A stretch of DNA of 64,000 nucleotides from positions 5,087,754 through 5,151,753 of the forward strand of contig CM051029.1 in NCBI GenBank assembly GCA_027627225.1, written 5' to 3'. The first letter of the stretch is position 1. Every line of letters begins with the position of its first letter. Below, one piece after another: positions 49,201 through 59,939 of the stretch. The notes under the pieces are model-generated. The model had not been told where the DNA came from and ran no database searches. It saw only the letters and a program-made list of their open reading frames with translations. The stretch comes from Congeria kusceri. Its lineage: Eukaryota; Mollusca; Bivalvia; Myida; Dreissenidae. The position numbers and the translations under genes were made by a program.

Positions 49201-52200
49201 CAAAACCATCCATTCTTCTTCAACACGCTTGTACCAAATGAAGTCAGCAGTCCTTGGCTCAGGATAGGCTATAATGGTGAAGGTGAACTCAGCTGTGTCG
49301 TTTGGAGCTCTGTACAATGTTGTTAAAGGAGGAGAGAATGGCGACTCTCTTGGAGAACCGATGCAAAAATAAGTGTTAAGAATTATAATTATGGTCTTAT
49401 GTTGTAAATTGTTACATAGTTAATATCTTTAAAGTTAACTTGATACATATTTTACTTACAGTTTACCAGGACAGCAAGAATGTTTGCATGTTGTTCCATG
49501 TTATAACTATTGTTTGCATACATTTATAGATTCCACTATCATATTCACATCTCGCTCGATGAATGTAAGATTTGGCTGTGTGTCCTTCTTGTTCTATTAG
49601 TAGTGATTCAATTCCATGAGTTGCGTTAATGATACGAACTTTAGGTTCAGGGTCACCATCGGCATCACATACCAGCTCGATTGTTTCGTCCTGGTCAACG
49701 GTAATGTTGAGTTTAGATTAATTTGCTACGAATGTTTGGATGCTTGGTTTATCTGGAAGAAGACTATCTTGTATAAAATATGTGTTCTCTGATACATTTA
49801 TAAACAAATGTATGATAAACGAACTAATTATATGAAGAAGTCATCTCGTTTCACAAACACCAATATGGGAATATAGGACAATATTTTAGTACCAACAGCT
49901 GTATTGTTATTTTTACTTTGGGCAAGTAAACGTTACAATATATTAGTTGCAAACCTTAACTTAAACATGACGTAATCAACACATAATGCATGTATGATTA
50001 ATTTGCACTATACAGGTTACCATAACGTTCAACATTATGTTCAACATGCCAACATATGCCATTATGATATACAATTGGGGGACGTTTCTTACCAAATAAT
50101 TAAATCAGCAGTTTATCAAAAATAGATATTATAAAAACATAATGTTATTTCTTTATTATTTTGCAATCAATAAGGTTCGTTTGTATATAAGTAAAACACA
50201 TTATAAAATACAATGGTATAGTCATAAAACTTACATTGAACATTTATATATAATGTTGTCTGACTACACTACTTCGTTTCCAATAGTCTGCATTCTGTTT
50301 GACGCAGTACATCGTAATCACATTCATGTGTTAATAGGACGTGGTTAATTGTTAATGCTTGCATTGTGCCGACAGAAGTATTATAACCTTTCCTTATCCA
50401 CGTGTAGTTTGTTTCTGGTGGGTTACCAACACTGCTCAGGCTGCATACTGTTGTGAAAGACGTGTTGAGAAGAACGGTTTTATTTGCCATCTGCTGCACA
50501 TTCGGTGGGTCTGTAGCAACAATGCAAGAACCATATTATATACTTTTAATTTTATGCAACCGTATTGATACATTAGAGCATTTCCAATTTATCAACACCT
50601 TTTAGTGAGTTTTACACACGGCTATGTACGAGGTACGTATGATGTATATCTCAGAAGTAAGAACAAACGCATATAAATAGCGGGTAAATGCTTACTCTAC
50701 TCTAGTAAACACATTTAAGTAAACTTATTACAAGATGATGATACAACTGTACACAAGCTGCGCAGACGTAATAACTGTAACTTACACAGAGCGTCGATGA
50801 TAACGGTAATCTGTGCTGACTTGTTTTTACTGTTCCCTAGACTATCTACCATGGCGTTCATTGCGGTGCACGTGATGTTTTTGTTTCGGTTCTTGCTAAC
50901 GTTGTATATGGAGAGGACATTTCCCAACTGTGCTCCAATGCCATACCAATAAATACTCGAGACTGGGTTACTGCTGGCAGAACAGGACATTTCGAACGAC
51001 CAGCGTTCAATGACTTTCACCACTTGGTCTATCTGTGTGATGTTGTTGAATTTTGCCGAAAGGTTCGCTGGACCATCTAATGTTAGTAACATTAATTGAT
51101 GTAAAATGCAGCTAAAAATTTGATTTGTTGAAACGTGTTGTTATTGCTTGCTTTTAGAAAGTTTCAATATAATATATCCATACTTACATTGTACATGGAA
51201 ACGAACTGTTGTATTAGTGCTGCCAGTTGCGTTTCTTCTCAGAGTAGTAGGCGTTATATTCTCAGCTGTGAATGTGAAAGTTACATCCGCATCTCTTGAA
51301 ACATTTGATATATTATGTACGGCATTGTAATAACCTGGACCCCAATTATAAGTGGAAGTCGGGTTACAGTTAGCCAAACAGATCAGCTGTACACTGCTGC
51401 TTTCGATCAATGAGATGGTTCCATTGGCTGGCACGGTTCCAGTGTTAAACAGGTCGGGCAATACGCTATACTTTACAGCTGATCAGGACTATCTTTTTGA
51501 TTATGAAAGAAAATAAAACAGATACAAACTACGTAGTTACATGAAACGCTTGGTAAAAACAATTATATTCATAATACAATAATACATAAATACATTGAAA
51601 TGACTAACGCAATGTGATTGTGCATCATATTCTTGAAAAAATCCTAACATCTGTACAATATGAAAATGATTATGTTAATGAACCTGACAAGACTTATGCT
51701 TACACAGACGCATGGACGAAAATAATTCATAAATACACAACATGCGCCACATATGCATATACTTGCATGATACTGAAACCGACAATGTCTGATTCTTAGA
51801 TTCGTGTGTCTCCTTTCCATTTTCGGTCGACAATATTGTTAAAGGCAAGACAAGTCCACGTCATGTCCTGCTGTATATTAGTGACAATCAGTTTAGAGGA
51901 ATTTATCTGCTGTGCCTGCCAAAATATAGTGGCTTGTGGATTGGCGTCCCACTCACATGCAATCTTGATGGTGTCAATTTTCACTACTCTTATTTTAGTA
52001 TCAGTACAATTGTATCCATCGTCCATGTTTACGAAGCTTTTAAAGGAAGGAGGGACTGAAAAATGTGATCGCATATGATAAAAGCAATTACAATATTTAT
52101 CAGGATAATGTAATAACGTATTTATTCGCAACATTGTTTTTTTACAAAAATTAAAGTGCGTTTTAAATAAAGAAACATGGAATTACATATATTAGCAATA

Positions 52201-54994
52201 CCAATGTTTTATACTACCATACATTGTAATTATTTACGTCAAACGATCATCTAACTAATACGTGAACTCACATGAAACATTCATCTTTAATGAGGTCATA
52301 TTTGTTGTTGAATGGGTACCAGTCGATCCATTCAAATAATAATATACGTTAGTTGCCACACATAGAATCGATTGTGCCATGGAAGAACGGTTAATCTGCA
52401 ACCTCACAACGTCTCCATTCGCGCTGCCACCGTAGTAGGTCCAAAGATAAGACGGAGGGGGATATCCGGAAGGGCAACATCTTAACTCCACAGGAACATT
52501 TTCTCGGATATATACCGTTTCGTAGACGTTTTTGTTATTAATAGCAACGACGGGTTTGAAAACTGGGTCTAAATAAGCATATAGATCCTATTTCAATAAA
52601 ATGTTTTCGAGACATTTAAGAAATAACAAAAAACTAAGAGCCCTATGATATAAGTTGGCTTCGGTCCACATACAGTTCCCTGGCTGGAAATAGAGTTTTC
52701 TATTTCTTGTATTATAAATAACATTTTTTATCATGTGTATGACCCTGTGTACAATTAACGATTTGAACAGTACTCAACCTGAACACATAGGTTAAACTAT
52801 AAAAGTCTGTTGTCATCAAGAACATCTGAAAGCTGTGAAATATTAATTTTTTAGAAATCGTGACAAATAACTCATTTTTGCATTATGTAGCGCAATTAAA
52901 CAACATTTTTATTAGACATTTTATAATTACATTTATATCAAAAGTTGACGTTTTGTTAAAATGCTTTTAGTTTGCGATTAATAACAATACATTTTAATTG
53001 TATTATCCAGGAAGATGACGTCACATTGATTTTTTATATTTTGATCAATCAATCTGACGTCATTTATAAATGCTTAACCCGAGCTGTCCACATACAGAAC
53101 AAATAGTGACCGGTCCACATACTCTTGTCTCTATCGCATTTTACGGACGTAAAACGGCCATATAGATAAAGAAGGACATTATATGCGAGGTACAATATTA
53201 CAGTACATGTGTTTATTAAGAGATTTGTGTAAATGTACACAATACTTGCGCTCTTCAAAGATCCATAATGATGTATTTCTACGTTAACAAGGTATTTGCT
53301 ATTCAGTCAATAACTTGTTAAAGGGTCATCACTGGACTAATAATGACCTCAGCCTGCTAGCAAGAGACATATATAAACACAATATACCTTAATTTGCCTG
53401 ATTTTAGTTTTGTTTACTGTAGAACATTGGTATTGTGTAACATTCGTCATTATTCATGCAGGCTAACAATAGTAACTAAACCGCTATGTATATTGCCATC
53501 GTTGCACTTTAATCAGGTGTGACAGAGGTTTGGTTTATACACGCTACTTCCAATTCATATGGTATCGTTCTCGGTGTTGTATCATGTTACGGCAAGAGCA
53601 ATGAATGTTACTTACATTGGATTTGTAAAACCGTTTCATTCTGTATGTTTATAGTAATGTTCTTGTAAACATAGGTGGCCCACACACGACAATTTATTGC
53701 TGCTGTGTGAGTTTGGGGTATATTTGACATCACTAGTAGCAACGTAAGAACTGTAATTATAGCTTGATTTCTCGGTAATGTTTACGCCATCTTCGAACCA
53801 GTGAATTCTTGCCGCTGGACTGCTCTGTGAAGTGATGCATGTGAGTATGGATTTGGTTTTGTCTACAGGGTAGGACACGTTTGACAGTGGTCATGGGAGA
53901 AAAGTCAGAGTGCTGAAGTTAACTGAAAACAAAACATAATAAATTGTTATACACTTTGCAATCTTTATTAGATACACATATATGTAATGCAAACTTCGCA
54001 TGTCGATTTCGCAATTTTGAAACATTAGTATACTATAGCCCTGATATGCAAACAATGTTATCATTTATAATATATTTATCATAGGTTATTTAATACGTTC
54101 TATAATCTTTACTGTTCGCAAACGGAATCCAAAGAAATGAATTATATATATATATAGCGTAATACATGTTGAACTCTTGAAATTCAACCTTATTGTTATT
54201 CTATATTCACCATAACAACATATACAATGTAGATTTATATATGTATGAACACCTTTCTTGCAGGACTATACATAATGACTATCAAATAACAATTGTATGA
54301 AGAAAACAACTTTTTTGATGAAAATAATGTAATGACTTTGAAAACATGTATTAATGATTGTTCGGCCGATACTAGTTCCATTCAGTGATAATACTGCATA
54401 ATATGTAACTTACATATTAAACACTATACATGAATATGTGGTAAATATATTGCTGTTACGGCAAACGGCTGTCAACAAAAATGATATATTTGGTTATTGG
54501 TGTCTAGTGCACAGTATTTTCTGCTTTTAAAGGAGAATCAAAAGAAATATGAGTCACGCAAAGGTTTTTTTAAATATCAACTGGAATAAAATTAGGATAT
54601 AGCAATTTATTTTCGATATTTATCATAAAATAAATATAAATCAATACAGTTAGATTGTTGAATAACTTTATAAACATACTTAGGAGACTGACTGTGTAGT
54701 AATTGCTGTACGTGGATAGGCCTCCTATGACAGCGGAACAACGCAACCTGTCACCATCATTGAACACACTAACGGCTTTGATTGCACAACTGTACACTGT
54801 TGATGAATTACACAAGTATTCAAAATTATCAGGCACATTCTCAGCATAGCAAATGTTGCTTAGATACTCATGGAAAAAGACAACGCTATCAGCATTCGAC
54901 CCTTTGGGTAATCTGAGCCACAGAACCTGAGTAACCGCTGATGGTGAAGAACATGTAAATGATAGTCGGTTGTTGACAAGCACATCTTCTACAT
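46063..54994 (-). CDS. Locus M: nine-Ig, FN3, TM receptor with tyrosine-rich tail
   Basis: Fourteen exons: V2 (54680-54994), Ig (53616-53922), Ig (52272-52568), Ig (51767-52055), Ig (51188-51478), Ig (50786-51076), Ig (50235-50510), Ig (49460-49752), Ig (49050-49346), FN3 (48671-48905), TM (47252-47361), tails (46778-46850, 46510-46562, 46063-46259). Predicted as a type I surface receptor; the layout recalls CD22, FcRL or nephrin-type molecules, with no orthology implied. Every Ig exon is symmetric phase 1. V2, four Ig, FN3, TM and the tail are intact. Four Ig exons (53.7, 51.9, 50.4, 49.6 kb) carry stops or one-base shifts. Skipping those four leaves the frame intact. No signal exon was found above 54994. 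Alternatives: recent pseudogene, or indel errors in assembly. Confidence 0.65.
46510..46562 (-). CDS. Locus M tail exon 2
   Basis: 53 bp, phase 2 in and phase 1 out, acceptor GTATTCAG, donor GTAAGG. Encodes RHNKASNIDGSYETCRI and joins the next exon as GAG. Conserved in length with locus A and in the Tyr-Glu-Thr/Ser-Cys/Ser motif with A and C. Confidence 0.65.
46778..46850 (-). CDS. Locus M tail exon 1
   Basis: 73 bp, phase 1 in and phase 2 out, acceptor TATTTTAG, donor GTGAGC. Encodes RNETKIYQTHSNSTGQYEDL and then VKEP, with a QYEDL tyrosine motif of YxxL type. If the donor were not used the frame would end at TGA right after VKEP, giving a truncated tail. Confidence 0.65.
47252..47361 (-). 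CDS. Locus M transmembrane exon
   Basis: 110 bp, acceptor TTTTTTAG, donor GTACAT, phase 2 in and phase 1 out. Encodes VGNGSATSAVGGSVGGVLGV, AVLIAVSILIW and RCRSHG: one TM helix with repeated Gly at small-x3-small spacing, ending in a basic stop-transfer segment. Confidence 0.7.
47435..48645. repeat. Molluscan-type dispersed repeat in the FN3-TM intron
   Basis: Begins gagctccccaaaggggggag, followed by gtccgtccgtcc runs. Then come several copies of phrases such as aggtcaaggtcacacttaga and aaggtcaatgccacaattag, ending ctaccgattttcttgttc. No coding potential. It accounts for the unusually long intron between FN3 and TM exons. Confidence 0.6.
48671..48905 (-). CDS. Locus M FN3 exon
   Basis: 235 bp, acceptor TGTTATAG, donor GTACAG, phase 1 in and phase 2 out. 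Contains RPDVPKHMSADQVGESDIVI, AWIPGGGDQNFTIRYKQADF and TIEGLKPGT, the FN3 core (Trp in strand B, IRY in C, GLKPGT before F). The usual YxVxVxAxN F strand is shortened to about half, in frame; the fold may be altered. Confidence 0.65.
49050..49346 (-). CDS. Locus M Ig domain 9 (intact)
   Basis: 297 bp, phase 1 both sides (acceptor CTCCAAG, donor GTAGGA). I-set-like domain: PNDTAEFTFTIIAYPEPRTA, DFIWYKRVEEEW, QTQLTIPRLHLEDYTHYLVK. Core Trp and the L-x-x-x-D-x-x-x-Y motif are present. The B and F cysteines are replaced (F and L), so the domain lacks the canonical disulfide. Confidence 0.65.
49460..49752 (-). pseudogene. Locus M Ig domain 8 (stop plus -1 shift)
   Basis: Acceptor TCTTCCAG, donor GTAAGT. 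Contains DQDETIELVCDADGDPEPKV and EYDSGIYKC. A TAA follows FVAN near the start. One base is missing after KCM; the G strand resumes as NILAVLVN in another frame. Length 293 (not divisible by 3) agrees. Confidence 0.6.
50235..50510 (-). pseudogene. Locus M Ig domain 7 (internal shift, stop)
   Basis: Acceptor GTTGCTACAG, donor GTAAGT, length 276. NKTVLLNTSFTTVCSLSSVG and NYTWIRKG are in the entry frame. The F strand LRCTASNRMQTIGNEVV lies in another frame and the G strand TTLYINVQ back in the first, so two compensating indels flank the F strand. A TAG lies between. Confidence 0.55.
50786..51076 (-). CDS. Locus M Ig domain 6 (intact)
   Basis: 291 bp, acceptor ACATTAG, donor GTAAGT, symmetric phase 1. 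Contains RWSFEMSCSASSNPVSSIYW (B-strand Cys, core Trp) and NKNITCTAMNAM (F-strand Cys), then SAQITVII. Several N-x-T/S sequons. Normal length for a C2-type domain. Confidence 0.75.
51188..51478 (-). CDS. Locus M Ig domain 5 (intact)
   Basis: 291 bp, acceptor CTGATCAG, donor GTAAGT, symmetric phase 1. Contains ESSSVQLICLANCNPTSTYN then W, and VTFTFTAENITP, ending TNTTVRFHVQ. The F-strand Cys position reads Phe/Thr, so the canonical disulfide may be replaced by the extra Cys in LANC. Heavily N-glycosylated by sequon count. Confidence 0.7.
51767..52055 (-). pseudogene. Locus M Ig domain 4 (+1 shift; GC donor)
   Basis: Acceptor TTTTTCAG. Contains VKIDTIKIACEWDANPQATI then FW, and MTWTCLAFNNIVDRKW. 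After the homopolymer-rich AAAATGGAAAGG the true G strand NQTLSVSVS is one base out of frame; read straight, a TAA follows. The donor is GCAAGT instead of GTAAGT. Length 289 agrees with one extra base. Confidence 0.6.
52272..52568 (-). CDS. Locus M Ig domain 3 (intact)
   Basis: 297 bp, acceptor GCTTATTTAG, donor GTGAGT, symmetric phase 1. Contains ENVPVELRCCPSGYPPPSYL then W, and SILCVATNVYYYLNGS. It resembles the locus C domain at 35.1-35.4 kb (YPPSSYRW), which suggests they are paralogues. Confidence 0.75.
53616..53922 (-). pseudogene. Locus M Ig domain 2 (TGA, one-base insertion)
   Basis: Acceptor TTGTTTTCAG, donor GTAAGT. Contains KTKSILTCITSQSSPAARIH then W, and SSNKLSC. TGA follows FLP near the start. 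After the F-strand Cys an extra base in a GTGTGTG run shifts the frame; the G strand WATYVYKNITINIQNET is one base out. Length 307 confirms +1. Confidence 0.6.
54680..54994 (-). CDS. Locus M V2-type N-terminal Ig domain (intact)
   Basis: 315 bp, acceptor ATATCTGCAG, donor GTATGT, symmetric phase 1. Contains NNRLSFTCSSPSAVTQVLWL (B-strand Cys, core Trp), FEYLCNSSTVYSCAIKAVSV, and DRLRCSAVIGGLSTYSNYYT. Five cysteines; its relatives are at 28.5 kb and 15.8 kb. As outermost domain it is the likely ligand-contact module (inference). Confidence 0.7.
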
Positions 54995-55134
54995 CTGCAG
55001 ATATGTTAACGCTTTAAGTGTCACCAACTAGGAAACAAAACAACAACATAATCGAAAGTTATGAATGATAGTGTGAAGTATACCGACCATAACTTTAACA
55101 TACATGTAACTTTAACTTTTACATTTAACAGAGT

Positions 55135-55146
55135 TAATATAATAAC

Positions 55147-55193
<47 letters not shown>

Positions 55194-55265
55194 TACCACT
55201 CTACTACTGCTAATACTAATAATAATTATAATAATAACTATTATAGTACTTACTACTCTAAGTAT
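55135..55265. repeat. (AAT)n-rich tract
   Basis: AAT repeats with a following TAATAATTATAAT-rich zone, directly upstream of the locus M V exon. Confidence 0.85.
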
Positions 55266-55269
55266 ATGA

Positions 55270-56690
55270 TTTTATAATAACTACTTTAGTACTGCTGTAC
55301 GTAAGTATATATTAATAAAACTCAATTCTCTGGTAATGTTATAATACTACTATTGCGGCAACTACTACGACTAATTACATTAACATCCGTCAATGTCTTA
55401 TACCTTTTAATACAGAACAGATTGTTAAGAATAGGAGCATTATCCATACATGATTGCTACTTTCACTTTAACTGGCGGGAAATGCAAGAGAGCTTTCGCC
55501 TTGATTTGTTTACGGGCTTTTGTGGAATGGCATATTCAAACACAAGTCAAGACAGAAAAGGCTCGTTTCAATGACTACACTTGTGGATCTTTGAATGCAA
55601 TGTATAACGCAGAACAACTACAATGTTGAAATAGTTGAGATGATTTACTATAATAATCTAGCAATTGTCTTAAAGATGTCATTGACTGCATACACTAGAC
55701 TAAGTGCTAAAGCATTGAATATAAAATCCGAACAGCCATGTTTACAAACAACCCCTTAAGTAAACGTATGACCAACTTTGTAATAAGATTCAATAAACAA
55801 TTGCATTGGGAATGTGTATCTATTATCATGAATATCATGAGAATTTGATACGCGAAATTGCATGTATTATCAAAAAGTAAATACTCAATGTCTGTAAGAT
55901 CATTATTATTCACCCGACACCATTTTTCGAAGAAGTCGTGATGATGAATTTAAGTTACCAATAATAAATGCACATTGAAACCTTTGTTAAATCAGTATTT
56001 CCAAAAATTGCGGTTATTTAATCACAATGCGTTCACAAATAATGCCTAATGCTCTGCACATATATCTACACAGTGGTCATTTTGGTCCATTAGTATTCTG
56101 ATTTGAAACAGTAAAAGACTGTTGCAAATACGCTGCGTTTAAAATGACACATACCATTACTCTTAAGAAGTGTTACAGTTTGACGCTATCAAATTGCAGC
56201 GTCTTTAGTACTGCAAGTGGTTAATAAAATCAGATTGATATCAATTGCCTTCGATATAAAGCTGAAATGCTGCTATCGGCGCACAATATAACAATTTGTC
56301 TTTGATAAAACGTTTTGCAAGTTGAATAATAATGCATTATCCGTATACGAACAGATGTAATAACGAATCAATTTGATAATTTTTACCTTATTACTTGTAA
56401 GAAATGTCAGGAACAATAGGTTGGCTAGACAAAACAAAAATGTAGTCAAAGAATGAACAGTTATAAGTTTGATATAAAACATTTTCCTGAAACATTAACC
56501 AATTTTTCTAAATATTTAAACATTCCTTGTCATAGTCTTGATGATCTTTTTATATGCCTATAGACAAAGTTCAAAATAATTGGCAAGGCTTTTAAAAAAA
56601 ACTAAATGGATGCACATTCTTGAAACTTCCAGTCCAAATGGAATGAATTCAAAAGTATTGTTTTAATTCATTGTGTGCTTTGTTGAAATC
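55270..56690. other. No gene recognised
   Basis: The signal exon of locus M is expected here on the minus strand. The only hydrophobic candidate (56398-56482, FCLANLLFLTFL) ends in phase 0 rather than 1, so it was not accepted. Confidence 0.35.
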
Positions 56691-56699
56691 CAATAGTCT

Positions 56700-56965
56700 G
56701 TTTTGATAATACATACTTGTTATATAGTTCATACTGGCCTCTCTATTTTCTGGCCTTTTTATTTGCATCTTACCAGTATTATTGTATCATATTGTATCCT
56801 ATTTAAAAAATATGGCGCAAAAAATGGATGTCATATTTCTACGTTGCTGTTGACGTCTGATGACGTTGACGTCATTTCCTGTTTATAATAACAAACCTGA
56901 TGAAGGCGAACATGGCCGAAACGTTGTTTTAGTTTTAAATATAAATATAATTTCCTAGTTGAAGT
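56700..56965 (+). mobile_element. Possible retroelement 3' end with CTGATGA...GAAAC core
   Basis: The segment ends in cctgatgaaggcgaa...ggccgaaacgttg. CTGATGA and GAAAC separated by a GGC...GCC stem resembles the core of a minimal hammerhead ribozyme, and such motifs are known in Penelope-like elements. One unpaired A and the unverified stems I and III leave this open. No RT frame is attached. Confidence 0.3.
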
Positions 56966-56969
56966 TTGA

Positions 56970-58480
56970 CTTTTTTTTAATTATTTACATTATAACTGTT
57001 ACTTGAAATGCAGCTTATAGATTTGGATAAGTTGTACCTTTTATTTTGGTTTGTTTTCGTATGAATACGTGTTTATTATTTTAGAATACCAATGAACATT
57101 TTATGACGGAACAAATATTAAAGGCAACATGATTTAAATACTGTTCACTAAAAATATGCTTACTTACTTTTTGTTTGTGAAACTTGCTGTGACATGCCCG
57201 TTATTTCTTAACTCCTCCATAAATTACTCAATCCGATTGGTTAAAAGCGGTCACATGGCCATGGGGTATTTTCCATACACCATGACTCATTATTAATACC
57301 TCGCAGAGTTCGGTCATCTTTATCCACACTGACTTGGCTTCAGAAAATAATAGATATTTACATTTTTCACTTACGATATCAACAGATTTTAACATAAACG
57401 GTGAAAACACTGTCTGCAGTTCAGCAATGATAAAAAAAAAAAAATTATCTTGGTGTTTTGTTGTTTATCAAGCTGGCAAATATGTATACGACAAGAACAA
57501 AAAAATGCTTTGTTCTTGTCATATTATAATGATTCCAATTTAATAAATCCATGTTCACATGAAAATAACATTGCAACTGTCCATATATTAATTTTTTTGA
57601 AAGTCCACGCTTAGTTAAACTGTCTTAAATACTCAATGTATACTGCTTGACACTCCATTTGTTTGAGATCTAAAGATGACGTAATTGTATGTTTTTTAGT
57701 AGACACATTGCTTACTGTCAGTTCCAGTTTGTTAAAGGGACACTCTTGTATAGAATAACAACTCGTATGTTTATTATCTTAACTAATGTGAACCATAAAC
57801 GGACATTACGGATTTAGATTAGGTTTAATAAAAGCTTATTTTACCAATAATGATTTGTTACGTAATGACAAAAATGTATATTTATTTCATCTTATCTGTT
57901 AAATTTATATATATTAATATGTTTTATTATATATACACATTAACTGTTAACAAAACCATGATAAATAATGCATTGTGGAATATGTTAGCTTCGAAAAATT
58001 TAGCCAAACGTGGGAGATTTGTTCAAAATTAAACAGACCAATAAAGCTAGCATCCGTTTATAGGTTATTTATTTGAATCTAACGTTACCTTTTAAACTAC
58101 GAGTTTACACGAGTTTTTGTATAAAATTGTTATGCTTCATAATTAGAGAAATGTGTGAAAACAACTTGAGTGTAATATTTATTTTATTTAAATCTTGAGT
58201 TAACGGGCTGTTAGCTTAGTTAACCGTTAAATATGTAAACAACTCGGCACTGCATATACTTATCCAAACCGGTTTTCAGCTTTATACAATTAGATAACCA
58301 CTTTGGATCCAGGAATGCATAAACTTATCCACGGGTTATATTTCGGATAATCGAAAGTTATCCAGTTTTATACAACGGACAACAGTTCAATAGGAGTTGA
58401 CTTAATTTCTTCTGCGCAAACGTATTCCAGTGATAACAATTGAAAAAAACCAGTATAAGGTAGTCAAAGAGATATGTTCG
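56970..58480. other. No gene recognised
   Basis: AT-rich DNA with no supported exon. Confidence 0.4.
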
Positions 58481-58482
58481 TT

Positions 58483-58563
58483 ACACTGTTACACTGTTAG
58501 TAACTGAGTGTGTATGGGTTATACACTCTCAGTGGCTTCATACTCAGTTACTTACAGTGTAAC
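58483..58563. repeat. Short palindromic repeat
   Basis: gttacactgttagtaactga and actcagttacttacagtgtaac form inverted arms around about 30 bases. It could be a tiny MITE or hairpin. Confidence 0.6.
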
Positions 58564-58891
58564 AAATAATACATCTTCGCGCGTTATACACCGTATCGAT
58601 AATGACTAAATGACAACTGGCTTTGTTGTGTTAAGCATTCGTAAACACTTAAATAATGTACATTGTTTATTTCAAAACTGGATGCTATTTAATTGCCCTA
58701 TAGACAATACGATCATGGCGAGAAGAAGACTGTCAACTTTAACAAACACATATCGACGTTCCAACCAGTACATTGCCATCATATTATTAACCTAATACAC
58801 AGCGATCAGAACATTGATTATCGATTAACTATTTGAGTTGTACGCGTCAGTGTTATGCGCAGTTTAATCAACAATCGCAGTGTGGCTAACA

Positions 58892-59346
58892 ATGAATGTG
58901 CACAGTATGATTGCAGTTTTCTCTATTTTGACAATATATGGAGCTGAAGGTAACATATTTGTTTATATGAGAAACATAATTTTGTTCATGTTTTAAATGT
59001 CACGTTCTTACTGTTACATACATATCCGAATTTTCAGCTGCCTTCGACAAGCAATAAGCTGACTTTGGGACACCGAATGTGGTGCTGCTGTTTGAGTACA
59101 GTTGGTCAGGTGGACAGAAATCAATAACATGTACAAAGAATCACACGGTCATCAGGCGGTGTGCAGGGACTCTGTCAATTGTTTGTTCCATTGAACAATC
59201 AAGTGTTGGAGTGTACACGATTTCCTCCTACACGGACGTGACCCTTTTGTCTTTAACAATAGTATATTTTAACGAGTCATGAACGTATAGCTGCTCTAAA
59301 CCTAGCAATAACGACACAAAGACGATCTGCTTAGAAATCACACCAG
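58892..59346 (+). pseudogene. Signal exon plus V1-family Ig exon with two stops
   Basis: The signal exon 58892-58949 encodes MNVHSMIAVFSILTIYGAE (phase 1, GTAACA). The V1 exon 59038-59346 (309 bp, acceptor ATTTTCAG, donor GTACAC) reads DFGTPNVVLLFEYSWSGGQK, then SITC, SIEQSSVGVYTISSY and YSCSKPSNND, ending ITPG. It has the core Trp, B/F cysteines and a VGVYTISS block shared with 38.9 kb. A TAA lies six codons in and a TGA just before TYSC. No TM or tail exon was found downstream to 64000. Confidence 0.55.
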
Positions 59347-59737
59347 GTACACGTTTTATTGTAATTGCTGTTATTTGTTTAAAGTTGATTCGTGATAAAT
59401 CTTGATGAAACATTACACCAATGTTCCTTGTTCCTCTACTTAAGCTGCGCAGATGGTTCCGCTTAGTCAACAAGCTGACCACCGACGCTATTAATAGAAA
59501 ACTTTCATAAACAACATTTATTACTATAACTTGTGGCTAGGTTTTCAAATAAGTTTAATAATATTTGGTTGGTGGTTCTCTACCAAACTTATTCAAATGT
59601 TTCCGGACCGTACCACAAAATGGCCGCTTGAGCTAAAAATAGAAATTTGTGGTATTTAATTGACAGGTTATGTAAAGATTCCAAATAACAATATATTATA
59701 ATAGTAATAGATTAATCTGCATAATATTAATTAATTT

Positions 59738-59936
59738 CAATCATTATGTTCAGCCACATATGATCGGCGTTTTGTCCAATATGATTATATGGCAAACAAT
59801 ATGATCATTTTGCATTAGGCTAGTTTAGACAATTTAGCTTTATTGTCAATTATCATTAGTTTTCGCGATCGTAAAATTCTTTGCCATATAATCATATTGG
59901 ATAAAAGGCCGGTCATATGTGGCTGAACATAATGAT
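59738..59936. mobile_element. Hairpin MITE
   Basis: The left arm caatcattatgttcagccac and its continuation (catatgatcgg...ccaatatgattatatggcaaa) is mirrored by the right arm ending gtggctgaacataatgattg. Arms are about 57 bp with few mismatches, with about 80 bp between. Non-coding. Confidence 0.8.
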
Positions 59937-59939
59937 TGT

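Noticed and set aside
56273..56482. Hydrophobic minus-strand frame as signal exon of locus M
   Set aside because: Donor phase is 0 while the V exon needs phase 1; no other support.
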